Positions 35,438 to 45,035 of a DNA stretch of 64,000 bases are shown here, in pieces; position 1 is the first letter of the stretch; each line of letters begins with the position of its first letter. The position numbers and the translations under genes were made by a program. Origin of the DNA: G965195345 sp965277625 (GTDB taxonomy: Bacteria > Pseudomonadota > Gammaproteobacteria > CAKMZV01); the NCBI GenBank assembly GCA_965277625.1, contig OZ255827.1:1240001-1304000 (forward strand), in the 5' to 3' direction. The notes under the pieces are model-generated. The model was not told the origin of the DNA. It saw only the letters and a program-made list of their open reading frames with translations, and ran no database searches.

Positions 35438-36895
35438 ATGAAACTTTGCTTTTATTTATTAAGAAACCATTTGATTGTCTGCCTTTGCATAGGCACGAGT
35501 TTCACCTTAACTGGCTCAGTCGCACAAGCAGCAGATGAAGCGATGAACAGTAAGCGTTCCCCATCCCATAACCAAGTGGTTCAACGATTATCGGCCATAC
35601 ATAAACGCTTGGATATCCCCGGTCTGGGCTTTGTGCTGTTGGATTTATCCCAGTCAGAGAAATTAATCGACAGTGGCACATTAGGCTTGGCAAATATAGC
35701 CAATCGTACACCACTGACGCCAGACCATTATTTTCGGATTGGTTCTATAACAAAACTCATGACGGGATTGGCGGCCAAGGTGGCTGAGCAGCAAACGACT
35801 TTGTCATTAAACGATCCCTTAACAAAATACCTTTCACCAAACCATTGGGACAATCCTTATAAAACAGCGATAACGCTGAGGATGTTGCTCGAACACAGTG
35901 CAGGTCTGACTGATTTGTCATCACAAGAAATGTTTGACAATGCGCCTTATTCATTAGAGCAAGCATTGAAAAATGGTATTCCGCATCGCAAGGTTTTATG
36001 GGAACCCGGACTATTCCATTCTTATTCGAATGCAGGCTATGGTTTTGTTGAACATGCGATTGAACAAGCAACAAAAACCCCATTCCACCAGTTTTTACAA
36101 CAACAGGTATTGCAACCCACTGGCATGCAATCGGCTGATTTATTGGCGAGTGATGCAGTGTTAAAAGGGCTTGCCACCGGTTATGACAGCGATGGTCAAA
36201 GTGTGATTCCTTATTGGCAAATGTCGTTTAAAAGTTTTGGTGCGTTGAATGTGCGTTTGAGCGATATGGCGGCTTTGTTGGAGTTGCTCGTAAGTGAGGG
36301 CAGGGTGAAAGGCAAACGCGTTTTCCCCAAAGCGTTAATGGCGGATTTAACGCAACCCAGAACGACCTTATCGGCACGCGATGGTATGGCTTATGGTTAT
36401 GGTCTGGGTTTGTATCCTTTTTATAACAAGGGGCGACTGTTGTATGGCCATGGGGGCGATGGCGATGGTTATTTGTCATTTTTAGGTTTTTCGCCAGAAA
36501 GTCAACGCGGTTTTTATGTGGTCATCAATGTGTTTCGTAAGGACAAGCTCAATGCCGTGCGCCAGGTGTTGGAGGATTATTTGATTGAGGGGGTGCCAAG
36601 AAGCCAACCGCCACCGCCTTATAAACCGACCTTAGATAAGGGCACCATTCAAGCTCTATCAGGCACTTATGTTTCAGCAACCTATCGATTTAGGCCGAGC
36701 AATGAGCGCATTGAGTTGTTTGCGCGCGGTAAAAAGTTGTTCTATAGCCAGAATGGCAGAACTTTTGCCTTAATCCCTGTGTCTGAGCATTTGTATAGAC
36801 ATCAAAGAGAAACAACGGCAACCATTATGATTGCCCGTGATGGACAAGATCGTTGGATTTTTCAATACGACGATGCCAATTACATCAAACAATAG
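35438..36895 (+). CDS. Secreted serine hydrolase, beta-lactamase/esterase (class C-like) family
   Basis: A 485-residue exported protein with an N-terminal signal peptide (core IVCLCIGTSFTLTGSVAQAA). The family catalytic motifs are all present: SxxK as S103-I-T-K106, YxN as Y196-S-N198, and HxG as H338-G-G. The extra C-terminal region (about 395-485) resembles the lipocalin-like tail of many such hydrolases. Members include esterases, peptidases and true beta-lactamases, and the assignment does not imply antibiotic resistance. It ends four bases before the convergent aldehyde dehydrogenase stop codon. Confidence 0.85.
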   Translation: MKLCFYLLRNHLIVCLCIGTSFTLTGSVAQAADEAMNSKRSPSHNQVVQRLSAIHKRLDIPGLGFVLLDLSQSEKLIDSGTLGLANIANRTPLTPDHYFRIGSITKLMTGLAAKVAEQQTTLSLNDPLTKYLSPNHWDNPYKTAITLRMLLEHSAGLTDLSSQEMFDNAPYSLEQALKNGIPHRKVLWEPGLFHSYSNAGYGFVEHAIEQATKTPFHQFLQQQVLQPTGMQSADLLASDAVLKGLATGYDSDGQSVIPYWQMSFKSFGALNVRLSDMAALLELLVSEGRVKGKRVFPKALMADLTQPRTTLSARDGMAYGYGLGLYPFYNKGRLLYGHGGDGDGYLSFLGFSPESQRGFYVVINVFRKDKLNAVRQVLEDYLIEGVPRSQPPPPYKPTLDKGTIQALSGTYVSATYRFRPSNERIELFARGKKLFYSQNGRTFALIPVSEHLYRHQRETTATIMIARDGQDRWIFQYDDANYIKQ

Positions 36896-36899
36896 ATAC

Positions 36900-38327
36900 T
36901 TAGCTGATAATGGATTTGTATTCCAAGTAGTCGTGCAATCCAAAATCAGCGTATTCTCGACCATTACCCGACTGTTTAAAACCGCCAAAGGGCACGCGTA
37001 GATTGTATTCAGGGTAATTGATCTGGACTGTGCCTGCGCGTAATTTTGTCGCTATGGTTTGTGCTTTCGCCAAATCGCTCGATTGAATATGGGCACCTAA
37101 GCCATAGACGGTATCATTGGCCATGGCAATGCCGTGTGCTTCATCTTTATACCCAATCAATAGCACCACAGGACCAAATATTTCTTGTTGGGTTATGGTC
37201 GCATGTTCTGGAATATTTGCAATAACGGTGGGTTTGCAATAATAACCCACAGGGCAGTGCTCAGGCTTTCCCAATCCACCAGCGACCGCTGTTGCGCCTT
37301 CATCTAGTGCCAGTTGAATCAGTGATTGCACCTTTTGCCAATGTTGTAGGCTGACCAATGGCCCTAAATCAGTGGTGGGGTCGTCCACCGAGCCAATGCG
37401 GATGCTAGCAGCCACGCGTTGTGCAATGTCTATGGCTTGTTCTAACTGATCTTCAGGTACAAGCATGCGTTGCGGTGAGTCACAAGTTTGTCCGCTGTTT
37501 GAGAACACACTGAGCAGTCCATCGGTGACCGCTTTTTCTAAAGGGGCATCGCTTAGAATGAGATTGGGGCAGTTGCCGCCGAGTTCTTGATGCACCCGTT
37601 TTACCGTATCAGCGCTGGCTTTGGCGACTGCAATGCCTGCGCGGGTCGAGCCGGTGATAGACATCATGTGAACATCGGGATGGCTCGATAATGCATTGCC
37701 AACAACTTCGCCTGTGCCATGAACCAAGTTAAACACACCGGCTGGCACCTTGGCTTGGTGCAGTATTTCAGCAAAGCAAATGGCGCTCAAAGGCGCAATT
37801 TCACTGGGTTTTAAAACCATGGTGCAACCTGCGGCAAGCGCGGGAAACACCTTGCAGGCAATTTGGTTGAGTGGCCAGTTCCAAGGGGTGATCAAACCAC
37901 AAACCCCAATCGGTTCAAGCCGAACCAAGCCATTTTGGCGTTGTTCTGAAAACTCAAAAGATTGGAGGCAGTCGATCATGACTTCACAATGTTCAATGCC
38001 CGACGCCACTTGTTGCTCTATAGAGAAAGTACAGGGTGCGCCCATTTCTAAGGTCATGGCTTGTGCCAGTTCTTGACTTCGTGCTTTGAGTCCAGCTAAG
38101 ATTGCTTGCAACAATTGCACGCGTTGTTCCACCGAATAGTCGGCATAGGATTCAAAAGCTTGATTGGCCGCTTCAACAGCAAGATTGACATCGGTTTCAT
38201 CACCCAAAGTGATATGATCTATGCACTGTTCTGTGGCTGGATTGATGACCGCCATTTGCGTTTTGCCATGGGGCATAATCCAGGCGCCATTTAGGTAAAA
38301 ATTATTGCTGTTATTCATTGTTGTCAT
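36900..38327 (-). CDS. NAD(P)-dependent aldehyde dehydrogenase
   Basis: A 475-residue aldehyde dehydrogenase oxidising an aldehyde to an acid. The catalytic Cys282 sits in NSGQTCDSP, the general base Glu248 in HQELGGN, and Asn150 in TPWNWP. The C-terminal end has the NYPEYNLRVPFGGFKQSGNG substrate-binding stretch, usual in the family. The gene is divergent from a gamma-butyrobetaine dioxygenase-like gene 50 bases away. In carnitine synthesis, 4-trimethylaminobutyraldehyde dehydrogenase (EC 1.2.1.47) makes the dioxygenase substrate, so this is a plausible role, inferred from context. Other substrates such as aromatic or aminoaldehydes remain possible. Confidence 0.88.
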   Translation of the reverse strand: MTTMNNSNNFYLNGAWIMPHGKTQMAVINPATEQCIDHITLGDETDVNLAVEAANQAFESYADYSVEQRVQLLQAILAGLKARSQELAQAMTLEMGAPCTFSIEQQVASGIEHCEVMIDCLQSFEFSEQRQNGLVRLEPIGVCGLITPWNWPLNQIACKVFPALAAGCTMVLKPSEIAPLSAICFAEILHQAKVPAGVFNLVHGTGEVVGNALSSHPDVHMMSITGSTRAGIAVAKASADTVKRVHQELGGNCPNLILSDAPLEKAVTDGLLSVFSNSGQTCDSPQRMLVPEDQLEQAIDIAQRVAASIRIGSVDDPTTDLGPLVSLQHWQKVQSLIQLALDEGATAVAGGLGKPEHCPVGYYCKPTVIANIPEHATITQQEIFGPVVLLIGYKDEAHGIAMANDTVYGLGAHIQSSDLAKAQTIATKLRAGTVQINYPEYNLRVPFGGFKQSGNGREYADFGLHDYLEYKSIIS

Positions 38328-38377
38328 GGTATTATTGCCACATGATTAATTTCTAATAAGAGGGTCATTATATCGGT

Positions 38378-39487
38378 ATGAAAATTAAAAATATTCAGTT
38401 AAATGAAACCAGTTTAATTTTAAACTGCGTTGATGGTAAAGCGTTGGAATATAACTACTTGTGGTTGCGTGATAATTGTTCAACGGCTTTTCATCCCATC
38501 ACCAAGGAACGCACCTTCGATTTGCTGAGCGTCAGCGACAATGTAAGACCGTCTGAGTGCACTTTTAATGATGACCAATTAGAGATTGTTTGGTCCGAAC
38601 ACGATCATCGCTCTGTCTATGATTTAACGTGGTTAGAGCAGCACCACTACACCGATTCATTTGATGCATTTTTAATGATGCCAGAGCCTCAACTATGGGA
38701 CAGCAGTATTACAGTGCCGACAGCGCAATATGAGGATTTGATTAAGGATGACAAAGCCTTGTATGAATGGTTAGGCACCATGGCTCGTTATGGATTGAGC
38801 TTGGTTAATAATATGTCTGATGAGGACAATGCCATGGAGCAAGTAGCTGAACGGCTTGGCCATTTAAGACGCACCAATTTTGGCATCATTTTTAATGTGC
38901 GTTCCAAACCCAACCCCATCAATCAAGCTTATACGGCAGAACGTTTGCCATTGCACACCGACTTACCCAATCAAGAAATACCACCTGGTTATCAGTTTTT
39001 GCATTGTTTGAATAATGAATCCCAAGGGGGCGAATCGGTTTTTGTGGATGGTTTTTCAGCAACGCGCCAGCTCAAACAAGACAATCCCTATTATTTTGAA
39101 CTGTTGAGTACGCATAAAATCCCATTCAGGTTTCATGACGACACCTGTGACATTCGAGCCATGCAACCGATTATTTCAGTCGTTGATGGCGAGGTCAATG
39201 AAATCATTTTTAATGCGCACATTGCCGATACATTCAACCTAGCCCTAGACATTGTTCAAGATTTTTACCTGGCCTACCGCGCCCTGATTCGATTGTTAAA
39301 TGACCCGCGTTTCCTCATTGAATTCAAGTTGGACAGCCATCAAATGGTGGTGTTTGATAATCGGCGCGTGTTGCATGGTCGGGCCGAATTTGACCCACAA
39401 ACGGGCGCCAGACATTTGCGCGGTTGTTATGTGGATCGCACGGAATTCAAAAGTAAATACCGCATTCTCTCGGCGCAATTGGCCTGA
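38378..39487 (+). CDS. Gamma-butyrobetaine dioxygenase-like (TauD/TfdA) Fe(II)/2-oxoglutarate oxygenase
   Basis: A 369-residue protein with an N-terminal GBBH-like domain (LWLRDNC, 28-34) and a C-terminal TauD/TfdA oxygenase domain. Iron ligands are visible: H193-x-D195 in HTDLP and the distal H333 in VLHGRAEFDP, with Arg345/Arg348 in GARHLRGC for 2-oxoglutarate. Human gamma-butyrobetaine hydroxylase has the same domain pair and makes carnitine. The N-terminal zinc site is degenerate: only one of the three clustered cysteines (Cys34) remains, with His39 and His75 nearby. Substrate assignment is therefore tentative; trimethyllysine dioxygenase-type or other quaternary amines are alternatives. 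It is divergent from an aldehyde dehydrogenase. Confidence 0.82.
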   Translation: MKIKNIQLNETSLILNCVDGKALEYNYLWLRDNCSTAFHPITKERTFDLLSVSDNVRPSECTFNDDQLEIVWSEHDHRSVYDLTWLEQHHYTDSFDAFLMMPEPQLWDSSITVPTAQYEDLIKDDKALYEWLGTMARYGLSLVNNMSDEDNAMEQVAERLGHLRRTNFGIIFNVRSKPNPINQAYTAERLPLHTDLPNQEIPPGYQFLHCLNNESQGGESVFVDGFSATRQLKQDNPYYFELLSTHKIPFRFHDDTCDIRAMQPIISVVDGEVNEIIFNAHIADTFNLALDIVQDFYLAYRALIRLLNDPRFLIEFKLDSHQMVVFDNRRVLHGRAEFDPQTGARHLRGCYVDRTEFKSKYRILSAQLA

Positions 39488-39618
39488 GCACGATGCGTTG
39501 AATGCGCATTCGGCTGGATAACTCGGTGATGAACCGTTGAACGACATCGCTGATGACTGAAGCGGGTTAAAAATCCCCAAAATTGCCACGCATTTTGACC
39601 GATAATAAGCGCCCCTTC

Positions 39619-39653
39619 AAATGCATTCTGTTTTCATTAAAAACAGAGCATTT
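39619..39653. promoter_or_regulatory. Strong stem-loop between dioxygenase and transketolase genes
   Basis: AAATGC (39619-39624) plus TCTGTTTT (39627-39634) pair with AAAACAGA (39640-39647) plus GCATTT (39648-39653), leaving a two-base bulge and a CATTA loop. No T tract follows on the plus strand. It may lie in the transketolase leader or act as an end for upstream RNA; function unknown. Confidence 0.55.
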
Positions 39654-39742
39654 GACGACGCAGTGACGACAAAGTGTATTGATGAAAGTCTCGTCTTAAA
39701 CCACTAACTTAACATCAGCAGATAACCCATAGGAATAGATAC

Positions 39743-41707
39743 ATGTCTCTTCAACCTTTAGCCAACAGCATTCGCGCCTTATCGATGGATGCGGTACAAC
39801 AAGCCAATTGCGGGCATCCAGGTATGCCTATGGGCATGGCCGATGTCGCCACCGTGCTCTACACAAAATTTCTAAAACATTGCCCTAATGATCCAGCTTG
39901 GGCTGACAGAGACCGTTTTGTTCTATCCGCAGGGCATGGGTCAATGCTCCTTTATTCCTTATTGCATTTGACTGGCTATGAGGATTTTCCCATTGAAGAA
40001 TTGAAAAAATTCCGCACTTTGCATGCACGTACCGCGGGTCATCCAGAATATGGTCACGGTCAAGGCATTGAGACGACGACCGGTCCTTTGGGACAGGGCT
40101 TTTCTAATGGTGTGGGCATGGCGTTGGCTGAAATGCATTTGCAAGCCAAATTTGGCAAAGACCTGGTTGATCACTACACCTATGTGATTGCCGGCGATGG
40201 TTGCTTAATGGAAGGCATCAGCTACGAGGCCGCCGCTTTGGCAGGCCATTTAAAACTGAACAAGTTGATTGTTTTGTGGGACGACAACGGCATCACCATC
40301 GATGGCAAGGTGAGCATGTCGAGCTCAGAAGATCAACTCAAACGCTTCCAAGCGGCTGGGTGGCACACGCTGAGCTGCGACGGTCATAATTTTGCCGACA
40401 TTGAGCTGGCCATAGCAGAAGCGCGTAAATCCAGCGATAAGCCTGTGCTGATTTCTTGCAAAACCATTATTGGCAAAGGCTCACCCAACAAACAAGGCAG
40501 TGAAAAATCACACGGCGCCGTGCTTGGCGAAGCAGAAGTCGCTTTGGTACGCGAACAATTGAACTGGCATCATGCGCCGTTCGTCATTCCAGCGGAAATC
40601 AAACAGGCTTGGGAAGCATCCGCTGAGGCTTCAAAAGCATCCTATCAAGACTGGCAATCACGCTTGGCACAACACCCAGATAAAACAGAATTTCAGCGCC
40701 GTATGCAAGGTGCACTGCCCAATGATTTAGACCAGGTATTTGAAACGCTGAAACAGCAATACAGTCAAAATGACAAAGCATTTGCCACACGCCAATCGGC
40801 GCAAATTGTGCTAAACGATATATTAGAAGCCGTGCCAGAATTACTCGGCGGGTCAGCTGATTTGACGGGTTCTAATCTGACCAAGGGTAACGACCAAGCC
40901 ATTTTCAATGCTGATAATCGCCAAGGGCGTTATGTTTATTACGGCATTCGCGAACACGGCATGGCGGGCACCATGAACGGCATCGCTTTGCACGGCGGTT
41001 TGATTCCTTATGGTGGGACATTTTTGGTGTTTACCGATTATTGTCGCCCATCGATTCGATTGGCCGCTTTGATGGGCATCAAGGTGATTTATATCATGAC
41101 CCATGACTCGATTGGTTTGGGCGAAGACGGTCCCACCCATCAGCCCGTTGAAACCATCAATGCACTGCGCGCCATTCCAAATTTGATGGTGCTTCGCCCT
41201 TGTGATACGGTTGAGACCGCTGAGTGTTGGCAATTGGCTTTAGAAAATAACCAGCCGACCGTCATTGCATTATCTCGACAAGGCTTGCCTTTGTTACGCC
41301 AAACGCATTGCAGTGAAAACAAGTCGAAGCAGGGCGCATATCCTTTGGTTTTAGAATCCAAAGATTTACAAGTGAGCATCATGGCCACAGGCTCGGAAGT
41401 TGCCATTGCGGTCGCAGCACAACAAACCTTAGAAGCACAGGGCTTTGGCTGTCGCGTTATTTCAACCCCGTGTTTATCGCGTTTTAGCCAATTGGATGCT
41501 TCAGAACGAGCTGATGTGCTCGGTGATTATTGTGTGTTGGCCTCGATTGAAGCAGGCTCAACCCTATCTTGGCGAGCATTGGCAGAAAGACCGCAAGTGA
41601 CCGTTGGCATCGATCAATTCGGCGCCTCAGGCTCAATTGAAGCGCTTTATGAGCATTATGGGCTGACCGCACAACACTTGGTTGATCAGATCAAAGCTAA
41701 GTTGTGA
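39743..41707 (+). CDS. tkt: Transketolase
   Basis: Thiamine-diphosphate enzyme of the pentose phosphate pathway, transferring two-carbon units between sugars in the cytosol. It is 654 residues, the normal length. The N-terminal NCGHPGMPMGMADV and GHGSMLLYSL segments, the TPP-binding GDGCLMEGISYEA with downstream DDNGIT, and the activating glutamate in GIREHGMAGT are all present; the C-terminal domain is complete. It is followed by GAPDH 166 bases downstream on the same strand, a common carbon-metabolism pairing, though no pgk gene follows here. Confidence 0.96.
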   Translation: MSLQPLANSIRALSMDAVQQANCGHPGMPMGMADVATVLYTKFLKHCPNDPAWADRDRFVLSAGHGSMLLYSLLHLTGYEDFPIEELKKFRTLHARTAGHPEYGHGQGIETTTGPLGQGFSNGVGMALAEMHLQAKFGKDLVDHYTYVIAGDGCLMEGISYEAAALAGHLKLNKLIVLWDDNGITIDGKVSMSSSEDQLKRFQAAGWHTLSCDGHNFADIELAIAEARKSSDKPVLISCKTIIGKGSPNKQGSEKSHGAVLGEAEVALVREQLNWHHAPFVIPAEIKQAWEASAEASKASYQDWQSRLAQHPDKTEFQRRMQGALPNDLDQVFETLKQQYSQNDKAFATRQSAQIVLNDILEAVPELLGGSADLTGSNLTKGNDQAIFNADNRQGRYVYYGIREHGMAGTMNGIALHGGLIPYGGTFLVFTDYCRPSIRLAALMGIKVIYIMTHDSIGLGEDGPTHQPVETINALRAIPNLMVLRPCDTVETAECWQLALENNQPTVIALSRQGLPLLRQTHCSENKSKQGAYPLVLESKDLQVSIMATGSEVAIAVAAQQTLEAQGFGCRVISTPCLSRFSQLDASERADVLGDYCVLASIEAGSTLSWRALAERPQVTVGIDQFGASGSIEALYEHYGLTAQHLVDQIKAKL

Positions 41708-41872
41708 TTTAACGATTGCGCACAGGGTAGGGGTTAAACAGCGGAATAAAGAAGGGTTTTTAACTATAATTAAACCCTGCATGATCGCGCGCAAGAAAAT
41801 CTAAACCGCCACTCAGCTGAGCATTCATCTTCATTATTTATTTGTTATTATTTTTGAAAGGAGTATATACAC

Positions 41873-42868
41873 GTGACAATAAAAGTAGCCATTAATGGAT
41901 ACGGCCGCATCGGTCGTAATACTTTGAGAGCCATTTATGAAATGGAGCAAAATGACATTCAAGTCGTTGCCATCAATGCCATGGGCAGTTTGGATGTAAA
42001 CGCCCATTTAACGCAGTACGATTCGACGCATGGAAAATTTTTCGCAAAGGTGGCTGTTGATGGTGATGATTTGATGATCAATGGCGATCGAATAAAAGTG
42101 TATTCTGATCGCAACCCCGCTAATCTACCTTGGGGTGCATTGGGTGTGGATGTGGTTCACGAGTGCACAGGGGCGTTCACCAAAGGCCCAGCCTGTCTGC
42201 CGCACATTCAAGCTGGCGCCAAAAAAGTATTGATCTCTGCGCCCGCAACAGAAGTTGAAAAAACCATTGTCTATGGCGTGAATGAAGGCTTGTTATCCGC
42301 ATCAGACCAAATCGTTTCAAACGCTTCTTGTACAACGAATTGCTTGGCCCCCTTGGCCAAAGTCATGGACGAAGGCGTGGGCATTGAACGTGGCAACATG
42401 ATGACCATTCATGCTTTCACCAACGACCAAGTCCTCATTGATGTGTATCACAAAGATTTGCGTCGCGCTCGTTCAGCGGTCAATTCGATGATCCCAACCA
42501 AAACTGGCGCAACCGTTGGTGTAGGCTTGGTCTTACCTCAATTGGTGGGTAAATTGGATGGCTTCTCCATTCGGGTGCCCACGATCAATGTTTCATTGGT
42601 CAATCTAACTTTTGATGCAGGTCGTTCAACCACCGTTGCTGAAGTCAATGCGATGATGCAAGCGGCCGCCGACGATCACGTCATCAGCGTGGTTGATGCG
42701 CCCTTAGTGTCAACCGATTTTAATCACAACCCAGTAAGCTGTATATTTGACCCTTCATTGACCAAAGTCAATGACACATTGGTCAATGTGAATGCTTATT
42801 ATGACAACGAATGGGGCTATTCTTGTCGCATGGTCGATACCACCGTAGCGATGATGAAAGCCCAGTAA
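41873..42868 (+). CDS. gap: Glyceraldehyde-3-phosphate dehydrogenase, type I
   Basis: A 331-residue glycolytic dehydrogenase converting glyceraldehyde-3-phosphate to 1,3-bisphosphoglycerate. The start is GTG with GGAG ten bases upstream. The nucleotide fold starts INGYGRIGRNTLRA; the catalytic Cys153 is in SNASCTTNC and His180 in TIHAFTNDQ; DNEWGYSCRM is near the end. The Asp that normally follows AIN and holds the NAD adenosine ribose is Ala36 here (VVAINAMGS), so cofactor preference may differ from E. coli GapA. Epd (erythrose-4-phosphate dehydrogenase) was considered, but HAFTNDQ and IPTKTGA fit GAPDH better. Confidence 0.93.
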   Translation: MTIKVAINGYGRIGRNTLRAIYEMEQNDIQVVAINAMGSLDVNAHLTQYDSTHGKFFAKVAVDGDDLMINGDRIKVYSDRNPANLPWGALGVDVVHECTGAFTKGPACLPHIQAGAKKVLISAPATEVEKTIVYGVNEGLLSASDQIVSNASCTTNCLAPLAKVMDEGVGIERGNMMTIHAFTNDQVLIDVYHKDLRRARSAVNSMIPTKTGATVGVGLVLPQLVGKLDGFSIRVPTINVSLVNLTFDAGRSTTVAEVNAMMQAAADDHVISVVDAPLVSTDFNHNPVSCIFDPSLTKVNDTLVNVNAYYDNEWGYSCRMVDTTVAMMKAQ

Positions 42869-42901
42869 CTTTATCTAATCTATACAACAGAGGGTCTAAC
42901 T

Positions 42902-44173
42902 ATGAAACTTGAATCCATTGCACTGCATCACGGTTATGAGTCAGAAGCAACAACCAAAGCGGCGGCTGTACCCATTTATCAGACGACTTCCTACACTTTT
43001 GACAACACTCAGCACGGCGCTGATTTGTTTGACTTAAAAGTTGAAGGCAATATCTACACTCGTATTATGAATCCCACAGCGGCTGTGCTTGAACAACGCG
43101 TGGCTGAGATGGAAGGTGGCATTGCCAGTTTGGCCGTTGCCTCAGGCATGTCGGCCATCACTTATGCGGTTCAATGTATTTGTGAAGCAGGCGATAACAT
43201 CATCAGCACCAGCCAGTTATACGGCGGCACTTACAATCTCTTCGCTCATACATTGCCCAAACTCGGCATTGAAGCGCGCTTGATTGATGCCGATGATTTT
43301 GAAGGATTTGCCAATGCCATCGATGCCAATACAAAATTGATTTTCTGTGAATCCATTGGTAACCCAGCAGGGAATGTGGTTGATTTGATTCAATTGGGCA
43401 AGATAGCCGACGATCACGGCATTCCATTGATTGTCGATAATACGGTTGCAACACCGTATTTATGCCGCCCTTTTGAGTTGGGCGCCAGCATAGTCATTCA
43501 TTCTTTGACCAAGTATATGGGTGGACATGGCACTTCAATCGGTGGCATCATCGTTGATTCTGGTCAATTTGATTGGGTCAAGCACAAAAAGCGTTTCCCC
43601 ATGCTCAATGAACCTGACCCTTCCTATCATGGGGTGATTTATACCGAAGCATTAGGACCTGCCGCTTATATTGGACGCTGTCGTGTGGTGCCGCTACGCA
43701 ATACAGGGGCTGCGATCTCGCCATTTAACGCTTTCCAGATTTTGCAAGGCTTGGAAACACTGGGGTTGCGCATAGATCGTCATTGTGAGAATGCTGAAAA
43801 ATTATCGGCTTATTTGCAAAAGCATCCCAAAGTTGCTTGGGTTAAATACGCTGGACTGTCCAATGATAAGTACCATGACTTGTGTAACAAAATAACCAAA
43901 GGTAAAGCATCGGGCATTTTAAGTTTTGGTCTTAAAGGTGGCAGCGAATCAGGTGGCAAATTCATAGATGCTTTAGAAATGATTTTACGATTGGTCAATA
44001 TCGGCGATGCCAAATCCTTGGCTTGCCATCCTGCATCAACCACCCATCGTCAACTCAACCCAGAAGAATTGAGTCTTTCGGGGGTTTCTGAAGACTTGGT
44101 GCGTATATCTGTAGGTATTGAGCACATTGACGACATCATTGCCGATGTTGAACAAGCGCTGAGCAAAGCATAA
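42902..44173 (+). CDS. metY: O-acetylhomoserine sulfhydrylase
   Basis: A PLP enzyme of the Cys/Met metabolism family, 423 residues, converting O-acetylhomoserine and sulfide to homocysteine and acetate. The PLP lysine is Lys204 in HSLTKYMGGHG; YTRIMNPTAAVLEQRVAEME and SGMSAITY are family hallmarks, and the length is that of the longer MetY branch, not cystathionine enzymes (about 385-400). GAGGG lies upstream of the ATG. It follows gap by 33 bases and precedes a GST by 11 bases. The later asd-hom genes supply its homoserine precursor. Confidence 0.92.
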   Translation: MKLESIALHHGYESEATTKAAAVPIYQTTSYTFDNTQHGADLFDLKVEGNIYTRIMNPTAAVLEQRVAEMEGGIASLAVASGMSAITYAVQCICEAGDNIISTSQLYGGTYNLFAHTLPKLGIEARLIDADDFEGFANAIDANTKLIFCESIGNPAGNVVDLIQLGKIADDHGIPLIVDNTVATPYLCRPFELGASIVIHSLTKYMGGHGTSIGGIIVDSGQFDWVKHKKRFPMLNEPDPSYHGVIYTEALGPAAYIGRCRVVPLRNTGAAISPFNAFQILQGLETLGLRIDRHCENAEKLSAYLQKHPKVAWVKYAGLSNDKYHDLCNKITKGKASGILSFGLKGGSESGGKFIDALEMILRLVNIGDAKSLACHPASTTHRQLNPEELSLSGVSEDLVRISVGIEHIDDIIADVEQALSKA

Positions 44174-44184
44174 AAAAGGTTTAT

Positions 44185-44835
44185 ATGGCACTACAACTGG
44201 TTATTGGCAATAAGAATTATTCGTCTTGGTCTTTGAGAGCATGGCTGATGTTAAGCCATTATGGATTGGCATTTACTGAAATTCCATTGGCTTTAGACAC
44301 CGATGATTTTGAGTCACAAATTGACCAGTACGGCCCGACCAGACAAGTTCCTGTTTTGATTGATGGGGATTTAACTGTTTGGGATTCTTTGGCCATTTGT
44401 GAGTATGTTTCTGAACGTTATTTAGACGGCAAGGGTTGGCCTGAGCCTATGGCAAAACGCGCCCAAGCACGGGCTTTTGCCGCTGAAATGCATTCAGGAT
44501 TTACTGCCTTGCGTCAAGCGATGCCTATGAACTGCCGAGCGAAAAACCGTTCGGTTGAAATCACACCTGAGCTCAAAGCCGATATAGATCGCATTGATGC
44601 CATTTGGACTCAATGCCGAGCCGAGAACAAAGCAGAAGGCGATTGGTTATTTGGCAAATTTTCAGTGGTTGACTGCATGTATGCACCCATTGTTATGCGC
44701 TTTGCCACCTATGGCGTGCAAACCAATGCTCAACAATATATGCAGACGCTTATAGAATCACCGCAAATGCAACATTGGCTGACCGAAGCCACGCATGAGC
44801 AAGAGATGATTCAGTACGAAGAAGTTGGGTTGTAG
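44185..44835 (+). CDS. Glutathione S-transferase family protein (Ser-type)
   Basis: A 216-residue GST. The N-terminal GNKNYSSWSLRAWL carries the serine that usually activates glutathione, followed by RQVPVLIDG and WDSLAICEYVSERY. The C-terminal domain has GKFSVVDCMYAPIVMRF, the usual helix-capping region. It is different in subfamily from the cysteine-type GST at 34661. It lies 11 bases after metY and is probably in the same transcript. Substrate unknown. Confidence 0.85.
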   Translation: MALQLVIGNKNYSSWSLRAWLMLSHYGLAFTEIPLALDTDDFESQIDQYGPTRQVPVLIDGDLTVWDSLAICEYVSERYLDGKGWPEPMAKRAQARAFAAEMHSGFTALRQAMPMNCRAKNRSVEITPELKADIDRIDAIWTQCRAENKAEGDWLFGKFSVVDCMYAPIVMRFATYGVQTNAQQYMQTLIESPQMQHWLTEATHEQEMIQYEEVGL

Positions 44836-44836
44836 C

Positions 44837-44858
44837 AATCCAGCACTATGGCTGGATT
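44837..44858 (+). terminator. Possible terminator after the metY-GST unit
   Basis: AATCCAGC (44837-44844) pairs perfectly with GCTGGATT (44851-44858) around ACTATG, starting right after the stop codon. The downstream T run is interrupted, so termination strength is uncertain. Confidence 0.45.
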
Positions 44859-45035
44859 TGGTCGCTTGTTTTCGTGCTCAACAAAAAATAACCACATAAA
44901 AACATAAGCAGATCAACTTCCTGTCTCTATAATAAACCCCTACGATAAAAACTGCGTAGCGTTCTTATAGATTGGTCTTTATCTTTACAATTCGCTGTTT
45001 TTATCAGAATAACAAGCACATAAAAGGAGCTTAAT

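Noticed and set aside
35438..36895. Beta-lactamase-like gene as an antibiotic resistance gene
   Set aside because: The SxxK/YxN/HxG set is shared by esterases and peptidases; nothing points to antibiotic substrates.
41873..42868. Erythrose-4-phosphate dehydrogenase (epd)
   Set aside because: HAFTNDQ and IPTKTGA are GAPDH features; Epd has different residues there.
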